Assembly: GCA_023935145.1 (NCBI GenBank)
Contig: CM043702.1
Coordinates: 61,875,501 to 61,939,500 of the forward strand
Source of the DNA: Bretschneidera sinensis
Lineage: Eukaryota; Streptophyta; Magnoliopsida; Brassicales; Akaniaceae
DNA length: 64,000 bases
Reading direction: 5' to 3'
Both the position numbers and the translations under genes were made by a program. Below the pieces are notes generated by a model. It was given only the letters and a program-made list of their open reading frames with translations, was not told the origin of the DNA and did not search any database. Below, in pieces: positions 11,337 through 22,197 of this stretch (within the stretch, counting starts at the first letter, position 1; each line of letters opens with the position of its first letter).

Positions 11337-12263
11337 CTTTAACACCTCTAGTTCCTTAGTGAGCATCTCGACCTTGGCTTTAAGGTTATCCTCTTCCCTA
11401 AGATGGTAAATTCTACCACCATTGGGATTCTCTATAGTCATGACCTATTTGTGCTCTCAGTAGCACTAGGTCCAGTCCAAGTGTGAGCTTTTTCAGCAAG
11501 CTCATTGAGGTACTCTATGGCCTCATCAGGATCTTTCTCTAAGAACCCATCATTACACATCATCTCTACAAATTGGCATTCTCTATAGGTAAAACCCTCA
11601 TAGAAATAGCTCACTAAACGCCAATTCTCATACCCATGGTGAGGACACATACTCAACAGCTCCTTAAATCTCTCCCAAGACTGATACAAGGTCTCACTGT
11701 CCTTTTGTGCAAAGGTGAAGATTTGTCCTTTTAAAGCATTGGTCTTATGTTGGGGAAAGTATTTATTAAAGAAAATTCGAGTCATCTCAATCCACGACCC
11801 AATAGATCGTGGTCTTAGTGAGTATAGCCAACTCTTAGCTCTATCCTTCAGAGCGAAAGGAAAGAACTTAAGCCTCACAATGTCATCAGTTTCATCTTGA
11901 CTATGAAAAGTCGCGACTACTTCCTCAAACTCTTTAATGTGCACATGTGTTTTCATTATCCAAGCCATGAAAAGTAGGGAGTAACTGTATCATCCATGTT
12001 TTAAAATCTAGTTGGCGAGTATTGGCTGGAAACATGATGCATGATGGTGTGGCTGTGCGTGTAGGGTGGAGGTAATCGTGAAGAGTCCTAGCAACATTCT
12101 CATTAGGATTATCGGCCATGTTAATAATATCCTCTAAATTCTCGGATGGGGGTGCACTATGGGTTGATCTAGGTGAGGTTTCACCAATGGATGTGGAAGG
12201 AGAGGTTAACTCTAATTCGGGTCCTCTAATGAATCTACCTCGCAAATCTCTAGGTCTAAGCAT
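11337..12263 (-). pseudogene. Element A-i gag, N-terminal part (inverted)
   Basis: Gag of the gag-only family A. Reading the minus strand: start at 12263 (MLRPRDLRGRF), then an acidic N-terminus, then the Retrotrans_gag-like capsid region at about 11970-11500 (FFPFALKDRAKSWLYSLRPRS, YFPQHKTNALK). Two overlapping frames (11934-12263 and 11438-11968) show a frameshift near 11950. It matches C gag (57677-58807) and the second A gag (37884-38820). It breaks off at 11337 in the coiled region 'LEVLK'; the remainder of the gag is at 25935-26671 in plus orientation. The break is the left inversion junction. Confidence 0.8.
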
Positions 12264-12481
12264 GCACCAATTAATTTAGAGGGGAAATAAAAGAAATAAA
12301 ATAGGAAAATAAAATAAATAAAACAGAATAATAAAAGAAAATTAGAAAATCAAAACAAAGGTAAAGGAATGATATTACCATATTTACAAACTGCTGAAAA
12401 GAAAAATATTTACAATTCTTCTACCGTCACACTTAAAGTTAACAAGCTTCCTTGTTCTTAAGCGTGTTTCCCCGACAATAT
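12264..12481 (-). other. Element A-i leader with damaged PBS
   Basis: A-rich leader between gag and LTR. Only CCCCGACAA (12470-12478 on plus) remains of the tRNA-Asp primer site next to the LTR; the GGCGCCA part is deleted. Copies of A with this lesion could not prime reverse transcription normally. Confidence 0.65.
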
Positions 12482-13424
12482 TGATTACGCCCAAAGTATA
12501 ATGCGGTTATTGTAGTACAGCTTTGGGGTGTCGATTCCACAGGGAAACAAGTTAATTATAAAAGAAAATGTGTGAACCTTAAAACGAACGATAAAAGTTA
12601 AACGAAAGATTTTTGAGTTTTGATAATGAAATAATGTGAGAAAAAATTGTGTAAATGTAAATGAAATTTAAATAAGAAATAACAAGGTTCCGGAAATCCT
12701 CCTTAGGTTCGTTGCCTTGTTCCACTCTCGATTCAATTGTTTTTTATCTCGATTGCTAGTTTCACATCCCAAACAAGCAGTCCGAAAATATTCAATCAAG
12801 CACATTTATAATCTAACGTAATTGCTACAAATCAATCATTGATTTCGATTTAAGCACATACGACCGATCTTAAAGATTATCAAGAAACGACAATATATCT
12901 CAATGATAATATTGCAGTGATGGACAATAAATAAGAAAAATCTACTGGAATCAATCACATCCAAACAACATCACATAAGAAGAGCATGACTAGACTTATA
13001 TGGGGGAGGAGCATGTAATCACCGGGTTAAGAAAATCTAAAAGAAGAAGAATAAAAAGTGCAGCTATCACATGAACTCAAATCCTTCTTACTTAATCAAA
13101 GAATGAATCACAACAAATATTGAACAATAAATCCGTACAACCGAATCAAGAACAGCAAAAAAAGAACAACAAATCCCTAAGGATTCATCCCTTTCCCTTA
13201 TTTGATGATTAGTTGGCCATGAAGCTCAAGGTGGAAGAACAATATGGATTTTCTCCCCTTGATTTCATTGCCATGGAGCTCAAGGAGGAAGAACAATATG
13301 GATGCTCTCCCCTTGAGTTCCAGCCCACAAAAGACTTGGAAATATTCTGGATTTGGATCCCTTGGATCCCCTTTTTAGGATGCTCTCCCCTTTGAAGATG
13401 TTGGCTGCACACTCCTTAAAGATG

Positions 13425-13433
13425 TATTTATAG
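13425..13433 (-). promoter_or_regulatory. TATA box of family A LTR
   Basis: CTATAAATA on the minus strand, preceded upstream by the GGAAAGTGAGG tandem units. The same box is at 41858-41866 in the plus-strand copy. Likely start of LTR-driven transcription shortly downstream. Confidence 0.6.
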
Positions 13434-13504
13434 AGCACAAGTAGTTAGGGGCATTTTGGTCCAAAAAATATCATTGGGGAGCCTTAATTTGGAATTGGAA
13501 CGAG

Positions 13505-13585
13505 TGGGCGCTGGAAAGTGAGGGGTACTATGCTGGAAAGTGAGCGTGCAGTGCTGGAAAGTGAAGGGCGCAGCGCTAGGGGGAT
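13505..13585 (-). repeat. U3 tandem repeat of family A LTR (GCTGGAAAGTGAGG units)
   Basis: Three to four units of about 21 bases around GTGCTGGAAAGTGAGGG, some 75 to 155 bases upstream of the TATA box on the LTR strand. Present in every A LTR (e.g. 29650-29730, 31150-31230, 32650-32730, 41715-41795). Related element C carries CGATCG units at the equivalent position. Confidence 0.8.
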
Positions 13586-14056
13586 GCTGATCTGGAGGCC
13601 TAACCTGTGTCTACTAAAACTACCATAACTTTCTCTAGAAAACTCCTTTTTACAAACTGTAAAATTCTCCAAAAAATAGACTTTCGGATCTTTCTAAGCA
13701 TATATAGCTCATCTCCTGGTTCTTCCTGTATCAATACAGTTTAATCTGCAAAGATGTTTGATCTGCACGGGCAATTCTGGCAATTTAGTGAAACTCCTTT
13801 CTTGGTTTCTCTTCATCTTGGCTCTTTCGTGACCATTATTTCACTCGAGTATTCATTGAAGCTTCATGTTTAAAATGATGATAGCTTTTCTATCTCTTTT
13901 TTAAGCTCAAAGTATCTAAAAATGCACTGAAATAAGTCAACAATTCAAGAATAACACTTTAGAGTTATTAAGGTATAAAAGTGTAATTCCAACCTTGATC
14001 AACCCTAAAATGCTAACAATTAAATATTGTTTAGATGCATTTTATGACTCTCATCA

Positions 14057-15000
14057 ACAATGCTTCCATAAGTATGGGTCATCCCATACATAGTTTTTGC
14101 ATCACTTTTGATCTTATCTCTTTGACCCTTAGATAAACCAGGAGGTAACATATATGTAACCAAATAATTTACAATATTCGCTTACCAAGGTAATGTCAAA
14201 CTCGTCAGAAAACAATTGCTCGTCAGGGAACGTTTCCTGCAGATGAAGTTCATCCTCAACATGAACTAAACGACTCAAATGATCTACAACATGATTTTCT
14301 GTCCCTCTTTTGTCTTTGATCTCCAAATCAAATTCACTCAAGAGAAGTATCCATCTTATCAATCTTGGTTTTGCCTCTTTCTTTATCATCAAATAACGAA
14401 GAGCTGGATGATCAGAGTAAACAATGATTTTAGTACCAAGCAAATAAGATCAAAATTTTTCTAAAGTAAAAACAACATCAAAATTTTTCTAAAGTAAAAA
14501 CAACAGCTAAAAGTTCTTTATTAGTAGTAGAATAATTTCTCTGGGCATCATTCAAAGTCCTTGAAGAATAATAAATGGCATGAGACATTTTTCCAATTCT
14601 TTGACCCAAAACAACGCCTACTGCATAATCACTTGCGTCGCACATTATCTCGAAAGGAACGTTCCAATCAGGAGGCTGGATAACCTGGGTAGAAGTCAAC
14701 AGTTCCTTCAGCTTATCAAACACCTTTTTACACCCCTCATTGAACTCAAAAGCTACATTCTTTTGTAGCAACTTGCATAGGGGTAATGTTATCTTGGAGA
14801 AGTCCTTGACGAATCTTCGATAAAATCAGCATGTCCAAGAAAAGAACAAACTTCACACACACTACTGGGATAAGGTAAAGATTGAATAATATCAACTTTA
14901 GCTTTATCTACCTTAATTCCCCTAGATAAAACAACATGACCCAAAACTATACCTTGTTCAACCATAAAATGACATTTTTCAGAATTTAACACAAGGTTAG
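14057..15000 (-). pseudogene. Element D RNase H and start of integrase region
   Basis: Minus-strand pol of D. The RT connection and RNase H read across 14992-14129: SLGHADF-type motif (14789-14992), CDASDYAVGVVLGQR and the YYSSRTLNDAQRNYSTTNKELLA block (14478-14771), then [23 protein letters not shown] with DHLSRL at the end (14129-14443). These are standard Ty3/gypsy, Athila-type RNase H motifs. The reading frame shifts between segments. At 14057 the sequence is interrupted by the family A LTR; the integrase continues at 42809 on the plus strand. Bases 14057-14061 are the TSD. Confidence 0.85.
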
Positions 15001-16031
15001 TTTATATGTATCTTTGAATAACAAGTGTAAGGTTATGCAAAAAATTATCAAAAGAGTCTCCATAAACTGTGAAATCATCCATAAATACTTCTATGATATG
15101 CTCAATATAATCTGAAAATATGCTAACCATACACCTTTGGAAAGTGGCTGTGGTGTTGCAAAGGCCAAAGGGCATGCGAAAATATGCAAAAGTCCCGAAT
15201 GGGCATGTAAAAGTCGTCTTTTCTTGATCTTCCGGAGCAATTACAATCTGAAAAATAACATGAATAACCATCAAGGAAACAATAATAAGAATGACAAGCT
15301 AACCTTTCAAGCATTTGATCAATAAAAGGTAAAGGGAAGTGGTCCTTGCGGGTTACAACTTTTAATTTTCTATAGTCTATACAAACCCGCCACCCATTTT
15401 TAACATGGATGGGAACTAACTCATCATTTTGATTTTTCACAACAGTTATTCTATTCTTTTTAGGAATCACTTGAACCAGGCTAACCCAATTGCTATCTAA
15501 AATAGGATAAATCACTCTAACTTCAAGAAGTTTAAGGATCTTCTTCTTCACTATATCCATCATGGGTGGGTTCACTCTTCTTTGTGGTTGATGCGAGAGT
15601 TTTGCTTCCTCTTCAAGTAAGATACGATGCATGCACGTAGATGGGCTAATTCCTTTAATATCCATAATTGTCCAACCACTAGCCATCTTATACTCCTTAA
15701 GGACCTGCACAAGCTTTTCTTCTTGCGGTGCACTAAGTTTACTAGAGATGATCACTGGTAACGTTCCTCCGTCTCCAAGGAACACGTACTTGAGGTGACC
15801 AGGGAGAGGCTTCAAATCTGGAATAGGGGCCTGCAAAACAGAGCATAAAGGTCTCTCGTTAGAGACTAGCAACGTAATATGAGGGACGTTACTTGACTGT
15901 AGTAACTTTGAAAAATCATTCAACACTGCAACAGTTTGCTGTAAATCAGTAATCAAGGTTAACTCCTTATTTTCTTTCTCAAGATGCTTACTAATGGCAA
16001 CTTCGAATCCATCGTTTTCCATCAAGTTCAA
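15001..16031 (-). pseudogene. Element D protease-RT linker and reverse transcriptase
   Basis: Minus-strand RT of D. Linker at about 16031-15760 (LPGHLKYVFLGDGGTLPVIISS), then RT: YPILDSNWVSLVQVIPKK, WRVCIDYRKL, DHFPLPFIDQMLER, and the active-site strand EVFMDDFTVYGDSFD at about 15060-15090, with both aspartates kept. A frameshift near 15250 separates the frames 15123-16031 and 15002-15274. RT copies the element RNA into DNA in cytoplasmic particles. The order protease, RT, RNase H, integrase fits Ty3/gypsy; the best relatives by motif are Athila/Calypso-like elements. Confidence 0.87.
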
Positions 16032-16962
16032 AAACTTCCAGTGCTAAAGAATTAATCACATCAATAGAATAAACAGGGTTATCATCACTAGGATATTTCA
16101 TGGCTTCATAAATCTTAAACTTAATAATTTCACCACCAAATTCCATGGTAAATGTGCCACTATGAACATCTATCTTTGTCTTGGATGTCTTTAAGCATGG
16201 TCTTCCTAACAAAATATGAGTAGTTTAATCACCATCCTCCATATCAAGCACATAGAAATCAGCAGGGAAAACCAAATCATTAACTTGCACAAGAACATCC
16301 TCAACTACACCCTTTAGATAGGCATTAGATCTATCAGCCAATTGAATCACAACACTAGTTTTATTCGAAGGTCCAAGTTTCAAAGAAGCATATATAGAAT
16401 ATGCCATGACATTGATAGAAGCTCCTAAATCTAGCATGGCCTTCTCAAATCTAGTGTTACCCATCATACAAGGGATAGTAAACATACCCGGATCTTTGCA
16501 CTTTGCAGGGAGTTTTCTTTGAATAACTGCAGAAACATTCTCCCCTACTCTCACCTTCCCACATCCTTTAAGTTTCTGTTTCCTCTTAATTGTACATAGT
16601 TCTTTCAGGAATTTATCATAATGAGGTACTTGTTTAATAGCATCTAAAACTAGAATATTTACCACACACCTACGAAAAGTCTCATATAAATCTTTATTTT
16701 GCTTATCTTTTCTAGATTCTGCTAAAGCCTGAGGAAAAAGAGGTACTGGATTATAATCAGAAAGAGGAAAAAACTTACGCTTAGGTACTTCATCGTCATT
16801 GGGAACATCCCAGTCTGCAATGATGTTTTTCTCCTTTTCTTGCTTTGATGATGCAGGGGTTGCCTTTACTGGAATCTCAACCTCTTTACCACTTCTCAAA
16901 ATGATCGCACTTGTATTTTCTCTTGGATTAACTACTGTTTGGAAGGTAATTTCCCTGAACAT
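15991..16962 (-). pseudogene. Element D aspartic protease region
   Basis: The frame 16225-16962 holds gag-protease linker (RKFFPLSDYNPVPLFPQ, TIKRKQKLKG) followed by protease: PCMMGNTRFEKAMLDLGASINVM. DLGAS replaces the textbook DTG/DSG and is usual in Athila-like elements. The frame 15991-16212 (MLGRPCLKTSKTKIDVHSGT) carries the end of protease, with LGRPCL as the second conserved loop; a stop separates the two. The protease would cut the gag-pol polyprotein. Confidence 0.82.
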
Positions 16963-18300
16963 TGTGCCTCTAGCCGATTAATTGCCGTTGCCATCTGGCT
17001 CATCTGATTGTCCAAACTTTGAATACTAGCCCTCACTTCTTGTTGAAACTGTTTCGTCGCCTGTTGAAATTGCAAAGTATTAGTGGTAACAGACTTAACA
17101 ATATCTTTTAAAGACATACCAAAATTAGAAGTTTGGCCCGGTTGTTATCTAGGGGGGCATGGCTGCTTATATTGCTAACAACTTGGGCGGTTTTGAGTCG
17201 CGGGTTGATTTACTTGTTGATTCTCGTAGCTCAGATTGGGGTGATCCCTCCATCCTGGGTTATACGTGCTTGAATAGGGATCATACTTCCTTTGAGGTTG
17301 TCCAGGAAAACCACCCACCGCATTCATTTACTCATTGGGCTCCTCTTGAAGAGTTGGGCACATATCGGTTGGATGCCCTACTACCAAACAAATCCCACAA
17401 GTCTTCGCCATTTGCATATTACCTACAACCATTTGACGAACAAGAGAAGTTAGACTCACAAGTTGTTTTTCAAGGGAAGAAATATTTACCTCATTAACAT
17501 GCATTGATGGAGGGTCAAGCCTAGTGCCAAATTGTTGAGAATTGGCTGCCATATTTGCAATCAAGTTTCTCGCCGCCTCGGGAGTTTTATCCACCAAAGC
17601 TCCTCCACTAGCGGCATCAATCATGCTCCTATCAGTGGGTAGAAGGCCCTCATAGAAATACTGAATAAGTTGTTGCTCACTAATTTGATGATGGGGGCAG
17701 CTTGCACATAATTTCTTGAAACACTCCCAATATTCGTGTAGGGACTCTCCGTTGTGCTGCCTTACACCACAAATTTATTTTCGAATGTTGGTCGCCCTTG
17801 AAGCTGGGAAATATTTCTCCAAAAACAACCTCTTCATCTCATTCCATGTGGTAATTCTCCCAGAGGGTAGATAATAGAGCCAATCCTTAGCCGAATCCTT
17901 TAAAGAAAATGGAAAGGCTCTTAATTTAATTTGCTCTTTAGTCACCCCCGTAGGTTTCATACTCGTGCATACCACATGAATCTCCTTTAGGTGCTTATGA
18001 GGATCTTCACCTGCAAGGCCATGAAAAGTTGGCAAAAGATGTATTAGTCCAGATTTTAATTCAAAAAGTAGTGGTAGTATCTAAAGTAGTGGAATGTTAA
18101 GTATAAGGGTTGTTGATTTAAATCAGGGGCAACATGCTCTTTCAAAGTTCAATTTCCAGCCATGACTTCATCCTCTTCTAAATCAAAATCGCTAGTAAAC
18201 AAGGCATCAAGAGGTAGATCGTTCTCTTCAGAATTTCTCCGAGCTTCCCTCCTTAACCTGCGCAAAGTTCTCTCTATTTCTAAATTGCACTGCAAATTAC
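16932..18300 (-). pseudogene. Element D gag
   Basis: Gag of D on the minus strand, broken into several frames. The N-terminus starts near 18300 (acidic, RLRREARRNSEEN). Capsid-like sequence is at 17775-18035 (FPFSLKDSAKDWLYYLPSGRI, LFLEKYFPASRA). The zinc knuckle is at about 17370-17415 (CGICLVVGHPTDMC, C-x2-C-x4-H-x4-C). A glutamine-rich coiled region is at 16932-17117. Gag forms the particle and binds RNA through the knuckle. Stops and shifts at about 18036, 17640 and 17330 rule out a working product. Confidence 0.83.
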
Positions 18301-18510
18301 CTTGATTAGAAGATCAAGTTACAGTCATAAACAATCAAGGAAACTCTAATAAACCATGAAAAACAAATTAGGAAAAATCTAGAGTAATGAAAATAAATAA
18401 AAATTCTATGCTAAAACACAAACAATCGAGGTGAAATTTATTTATTTATTATTTTTAAATTTCAAGAACGAAATAAGGATCACAAGAAGCACAAAAATCA
18501 ACTAGAATCA

Positions 18511-18529
18511 CTCCCAGGCAATGGCGCCA
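18511..18529 (-). other. Element D primer binding site (tRNA-Asp type)
   Basis: On the minus strand TGGCGCCATTGCCTGGGAG, five bases after the LTR end. Complementary to the tRNA-Asp 3' end with a few mismatches. Confidence 0.82.
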
Positions 18530-18534
18530 AAATT

Positions 18535-18779
18535 TGATGTGCTGTCGCAGGCAACCAAAAATGAAACCTATACTCCTAAAAATACATGTAGTAGTGTGAG
18601 TAAGGATCATTCCCATGGAGATTATCTAGCCTGGTTTTATGCTACGTGAACAAGGATGGGGGGGATTTGAGTACAACGAAAACAATTTTAAGAAAAACAA
18701 CAAATGAACAATTCAAATTGAAGTATCGAAATCAATCAAAAGAAAAAACCTTGGTCTAAGTCAACATCCTGTTGTTCGT
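18535..18779 (-). mobile_element. Element D 5' LTR, right part (inverted)
   Basis: Reverse complement matches 46675-46907 of the D 3' LTR (GTTGACTTAGA...GGTTGCCTG...CA). Bases 18775-18779 are CATCC, the second copy of the B insertion TSD GGATG seen at 9669-9673. With 8444-9673 this rebuilds a 5' LTR of about 1470 bases. Confidence 0.85.
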
Positions 18780-20058
18780 TTATCTACCTAAATAAATAAG
18801 CAAATAATCAAACTTGTTTTACTTGCAAGTGCACAAGGTCTACAGTAGCATAGTTTGTAAGTGCGAGATCATTTCCATAGGAATTTGTGAATTTCGATTT
18901 AGAATTAATTTCACAAAGTAAAAATAGATAGAAATAAATATTGGATTTAGATAATAATGATAAAGGCGTAGGGACTTGATATCCACCACTAATCATGCTA
19001 CACCAACAAAACAATATGCCAATGCTCTACTCATGCTATGAATACCTAATGGTTGTCAAACTAAGGGCTTGGTCCACTCCTTAAACTATTGATTTTCCTA
19101 AGCAATGAGTTAGGCATCGTGTATACTTTAACTCTTTTCTCTTTTAAGGGATTCAGCATGGTGTATACTGAGTTGTTCCTTAAGAGAGCATAAGGTCCGT
19201 GGAAATCGACAACCACACGAGACCTACGGCTTGGTCCGCTCTCAATTCCCATGTTGATTAACCTAAGAATCCGGTGTGGATATCTTTTGTTACTATTGTT
19301 GAACCCAGGACTCAATCATCCAAATTGATTCAACTAACTAATCCATACTATATGCATGTGTTGATCAAACACACACATATGAGGAATTTAAATAAAAATA
19401 GGCATTAATCAAATCAAGAATCACAGCATAAATATTGCAAAGGCACCAATACTGAATTATTGGTTAAACATAATTAGGGTTTCAACTAAGCCCTTACTAA
19501 GGTTCAGTTACACATGTTTGTGATGCTAAACAGATTCATAAAATAAAAATAACGGGGAAAGAAGAAATCCGAGAGAAGAGTCATCAATTCACCTCCAAAA
19601 GTTTCCACACTTCCGGCCTCCCTCTCCAAAGAGATGATTAAAAGTAATACTAAACCTAACCTAAAACTAACTACCCTCATTCTGTGTTTACAAGCCTATT
19701 TATAAGGTTTAGGAAACCTTAAAAACCCTAATTTCCAAAATTAGACTCGGAGACTTCTTTCCAAAACTGGTTCTGCCACCTCTCTATGCGTGTGCGCTCG
19801 ATTACATGGGTTTGCGCTCGACCCTTCTAAGTGTGTGCTTGAGTGTCTATGTGTTCAATCACAAGATAGGTGCGCTCGAGTGCACCTTGCTGGTTTGTAG
19901 ATCTTCACTTTTTATTCCTTAAAGCTCCAAAATGTCTTCTTTTCTTCAAAGACCTATGGAAAACACAAAAATGAAGTAGAATCTACTAAAATAGATAAAC
20001 AAAGAGCCTAACAAGTGTAAATTAAGGGGCTTAAATATGACTATTTAAGCACTTATCA
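18780..20058 (-). mobile_element. Family B LTR: 3' LTR of element B-i (inverted)
   Basis: A complete 1279-base B LTR on the minus strand, TGATAAGTGC at 20058 and CGAACAACA at 18780. It is the partner of 9674-10957. To its right lies the G-rich polypurine tract and the B-i 3' region, as expected for a 3' LTR. A decayed CGATCG-type tract lies at 19785-19890. Confidence 0.88.
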
Positions 20059-21269
20059 CACCCCCAAACTTACATATTGCTAGTCCCTTAGCAATACAAA
20101 ACAAAAGACTATATGAAAACAAAATCAAAGATAAATTCATTATTCACGATATCCAAAAATTTGGGTTGCACATAAAACCATGATGATTGTTCATGAGTAA
20201 GTTATAATAAAAACATTTTTTTGCAATGAATAAGGATTTTAAAAGTTTATGTTACTTACACAAGGTTGGTTTAAGGCATCACAAATTTGATTTGGTGTGT
20301 GGTGAATTAGCACATAAAAGATGAAGCTTCCAAATAATTCTAATGTATAGTGTTTCGGTGTCCAAACCTTCATCGAATTCCTTATCAAACAGAACAATAA
20401 TGACATAGTTTTTACTTCTTTTTTCTTTCTTTCACATGATATTTTTGCCATGTTGCGTTCCATTAAGCTTTCTAATTGACCCTTATAACGAGTGTTTAGC
20501 CAATAACTTCCAAACCATATGGTTTTAGGGTATTAGGTGTAAAGAAACCCTTAAGGACTTACTAACTCGAGTCAAAAAGGCTATGGAACTAACAGGTCTT
20601 AATGCTACCAAGTGAAATTCCCACCTTTTGACGTGAACACTCACTGCTTACTGAGGCAAGAGGTCCAGTTACTCAATGAAAATTTTTATGATCATTAAAT
20701 GCTTAATTCCCACCTTTTAACGTGAACACTCACTGCTTACTGAGGCAAAAGGTCCAGTTACTCCGTGGAAAGTTTATTTTCTGATCATTAGGAGCATTTT
20801 ATTTTCTCTTTTGCATGATGGACAATTTTATTTATTTTTCTATGCCAAAGTGTTCATCTAACAAGTTATCCGATTACAATTAAGTCATGGAAACATATAC
20901 ATAAAAATTATATGTCATACCCCACACAATTGTGTGTTAATGTGCTCGTGTCAGATTTAGATCAAACTTGTGAATTCTTAAGTGCCTTGAGGTAGGTAAT
21001 TAAACTTTTAAAATTCTTATTACTAGACTATGTGTTATAGATTTTAAGTTTACTGATGAAGTCTTATCATAATATTTTTAAATCAACCAAAATTTTCAAA
21101 ATAATATGAACATGCATTTATTTTTTTAATAATAAAAAAAAACTGGGACAAAGTGTGTGAATGTGCCTCCCATACCCCCAAACTTAAATTACACATTGTC
21201 CCCAATGTGTGAATATCATGAAAAGACCTGACTTGGGAGATAGAGAACTAGCTGGACAGGTATGGCTCA
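20059..21269 (-). other. Element B-i 3' noncoding region with polypurine tract
   Basis: No coding signal. On the minus strand the end reads GGGACTAGCAATATG, then AAGTTTGGGGGTG (20059-20071), the polypurine tract directly before the LTR. A second G-run with GACAATGTG upstream lies at 21170-21212. A repeated block (about 20610-20690 and 20700-20790, 'cccacctttta/gacgtgaacactcactgcttactgaggcaa') is a local duplication of about 85 bases. Interrupted at 21270 by copia element E; it continues at 24625. Confidence 0.7.
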
Positions 21270-22181
21270 TGTTGGTGTTTGTCTAAGGTTTAAACATGGT
21301 TTGAAAAGGTTCTTCATAAGACTTTAGCACCTCAGCACACAAAGTGTGCGCCTCAGTGCACAGCAAGTCAAGAAGAGTGCAGCATCAGGTTAAGCCGCAA
21401 CCCAGCCTTCCCAGGCAGCGGTGCCCAGCATGGAGGAAGTCTGGAGGAGGTGTGCACCACGGCTCAGCCTCCCCCAGGCTATGGCACCTAGAGAGTGATG
21501 CATGTGTGCCCTGGCTTGAGTCGCAGCCTGCTCTGTTCTGGGCCGCGGTGCCAGGCACACTGAGACTAGTCTCTTCAGCCTTTTGAGAGGTGCATGGATG
21601 CATGTTCAGAATCCACGGGATCACTAAGAATTGATGAAGGGCTATGGTTGATTGATCCTCAAGATCTAAGGGTAGCGATTGAGTTCAAAGATTGGCTCAA
21701 GAAGTGGTGCACTATATAAAGGGTTACCTAGCTTCAATCTCAACACAATTGTGAGATAAGACATACAAGTGATCATCATACAAGAGAATTCAAGGGCAAG
21801 TGTGAGAGTGCAAAGATACAAAACACAGGAGAGGCTCTAGAATAGATCTCAAAAGAGAGGCTGGTTGTAAAGAGAGAGTAGCATATATTTGTTAGAGGGC
21901 TTTGTAATAGTTCTTATCACTTTCTTTCTTCTCTTCTTTGGTTCTTCAAGAACTTGAGTTTCTTGGAGAGGGTTGCTATATTTGTAAAGAACCATTGATT
22001 TAGTGCAAAGAGTTCAGAGGAACTCATGGGGACATAGGCTATTGCCGAACCTCGATAACAATTATTGTAATCTTTCCTTTCTTTGATTTCTATTTATGTT
22101 TCCGATTCATCTTTACAAGTCATTCTAGACTTGTCTGTTTGGAAGATCACCACTTGGGCATCTCCAAGGTGATTTCCAATA
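21270..22181 (+). mobile_element. Element E 5' LTR
   Basis: Starts TGTTGGTGTTTGTC; ends ATTTCCAATA, where the sister LTR ends CCAACA, so one end base is changed. It has a GC-rich part at 21340-21590 that gives spurious open frames on both strands. Confidence 0.88.
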
Positions 22182-22182
22182 G

Positions 22183-22194
22183 TGGTATCAGAGC
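22183..22194 (+). other. Element E primer binding site (initiator tRNA-Met)
   Basis: TGGTATCAGAGC, the standard plant copia primer site, one base after the LTR. Confidence 0.9.
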
Positions 22195-22197
22195 ATT

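Larger units (their letters stand above)
12482..14056 (-). mobile_element. Element A-i 5' LTR (family A)
   Basis: A complete 1575-base LTR with minus-strand ends TGATGAGAGTCAT and GGGCGTAATCA. On its right lies ACAAT (14057-14061), reverse complement of ATTGT, which follows the A LTR ending at 42808. The two LTRs (1575 and 1574 bases) are therefore the outer ends of one family A insertion in D pol, now in opposite orientations because of an inversion. Confidence 0.9.

Noticed and set aside
13209..13412. Short open frames in A LTRs on both strands (also 29400, 30900, 41853-42082)
   Set aside because: They recur because the LTR recurs; they overlap the transcription start region and carry no domain.
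21344..21624. GC-rich open frames on both strands (also 23787-24029)
   Set aside because: They lie in the LTRs of copia element E and differ between the two LTRs.
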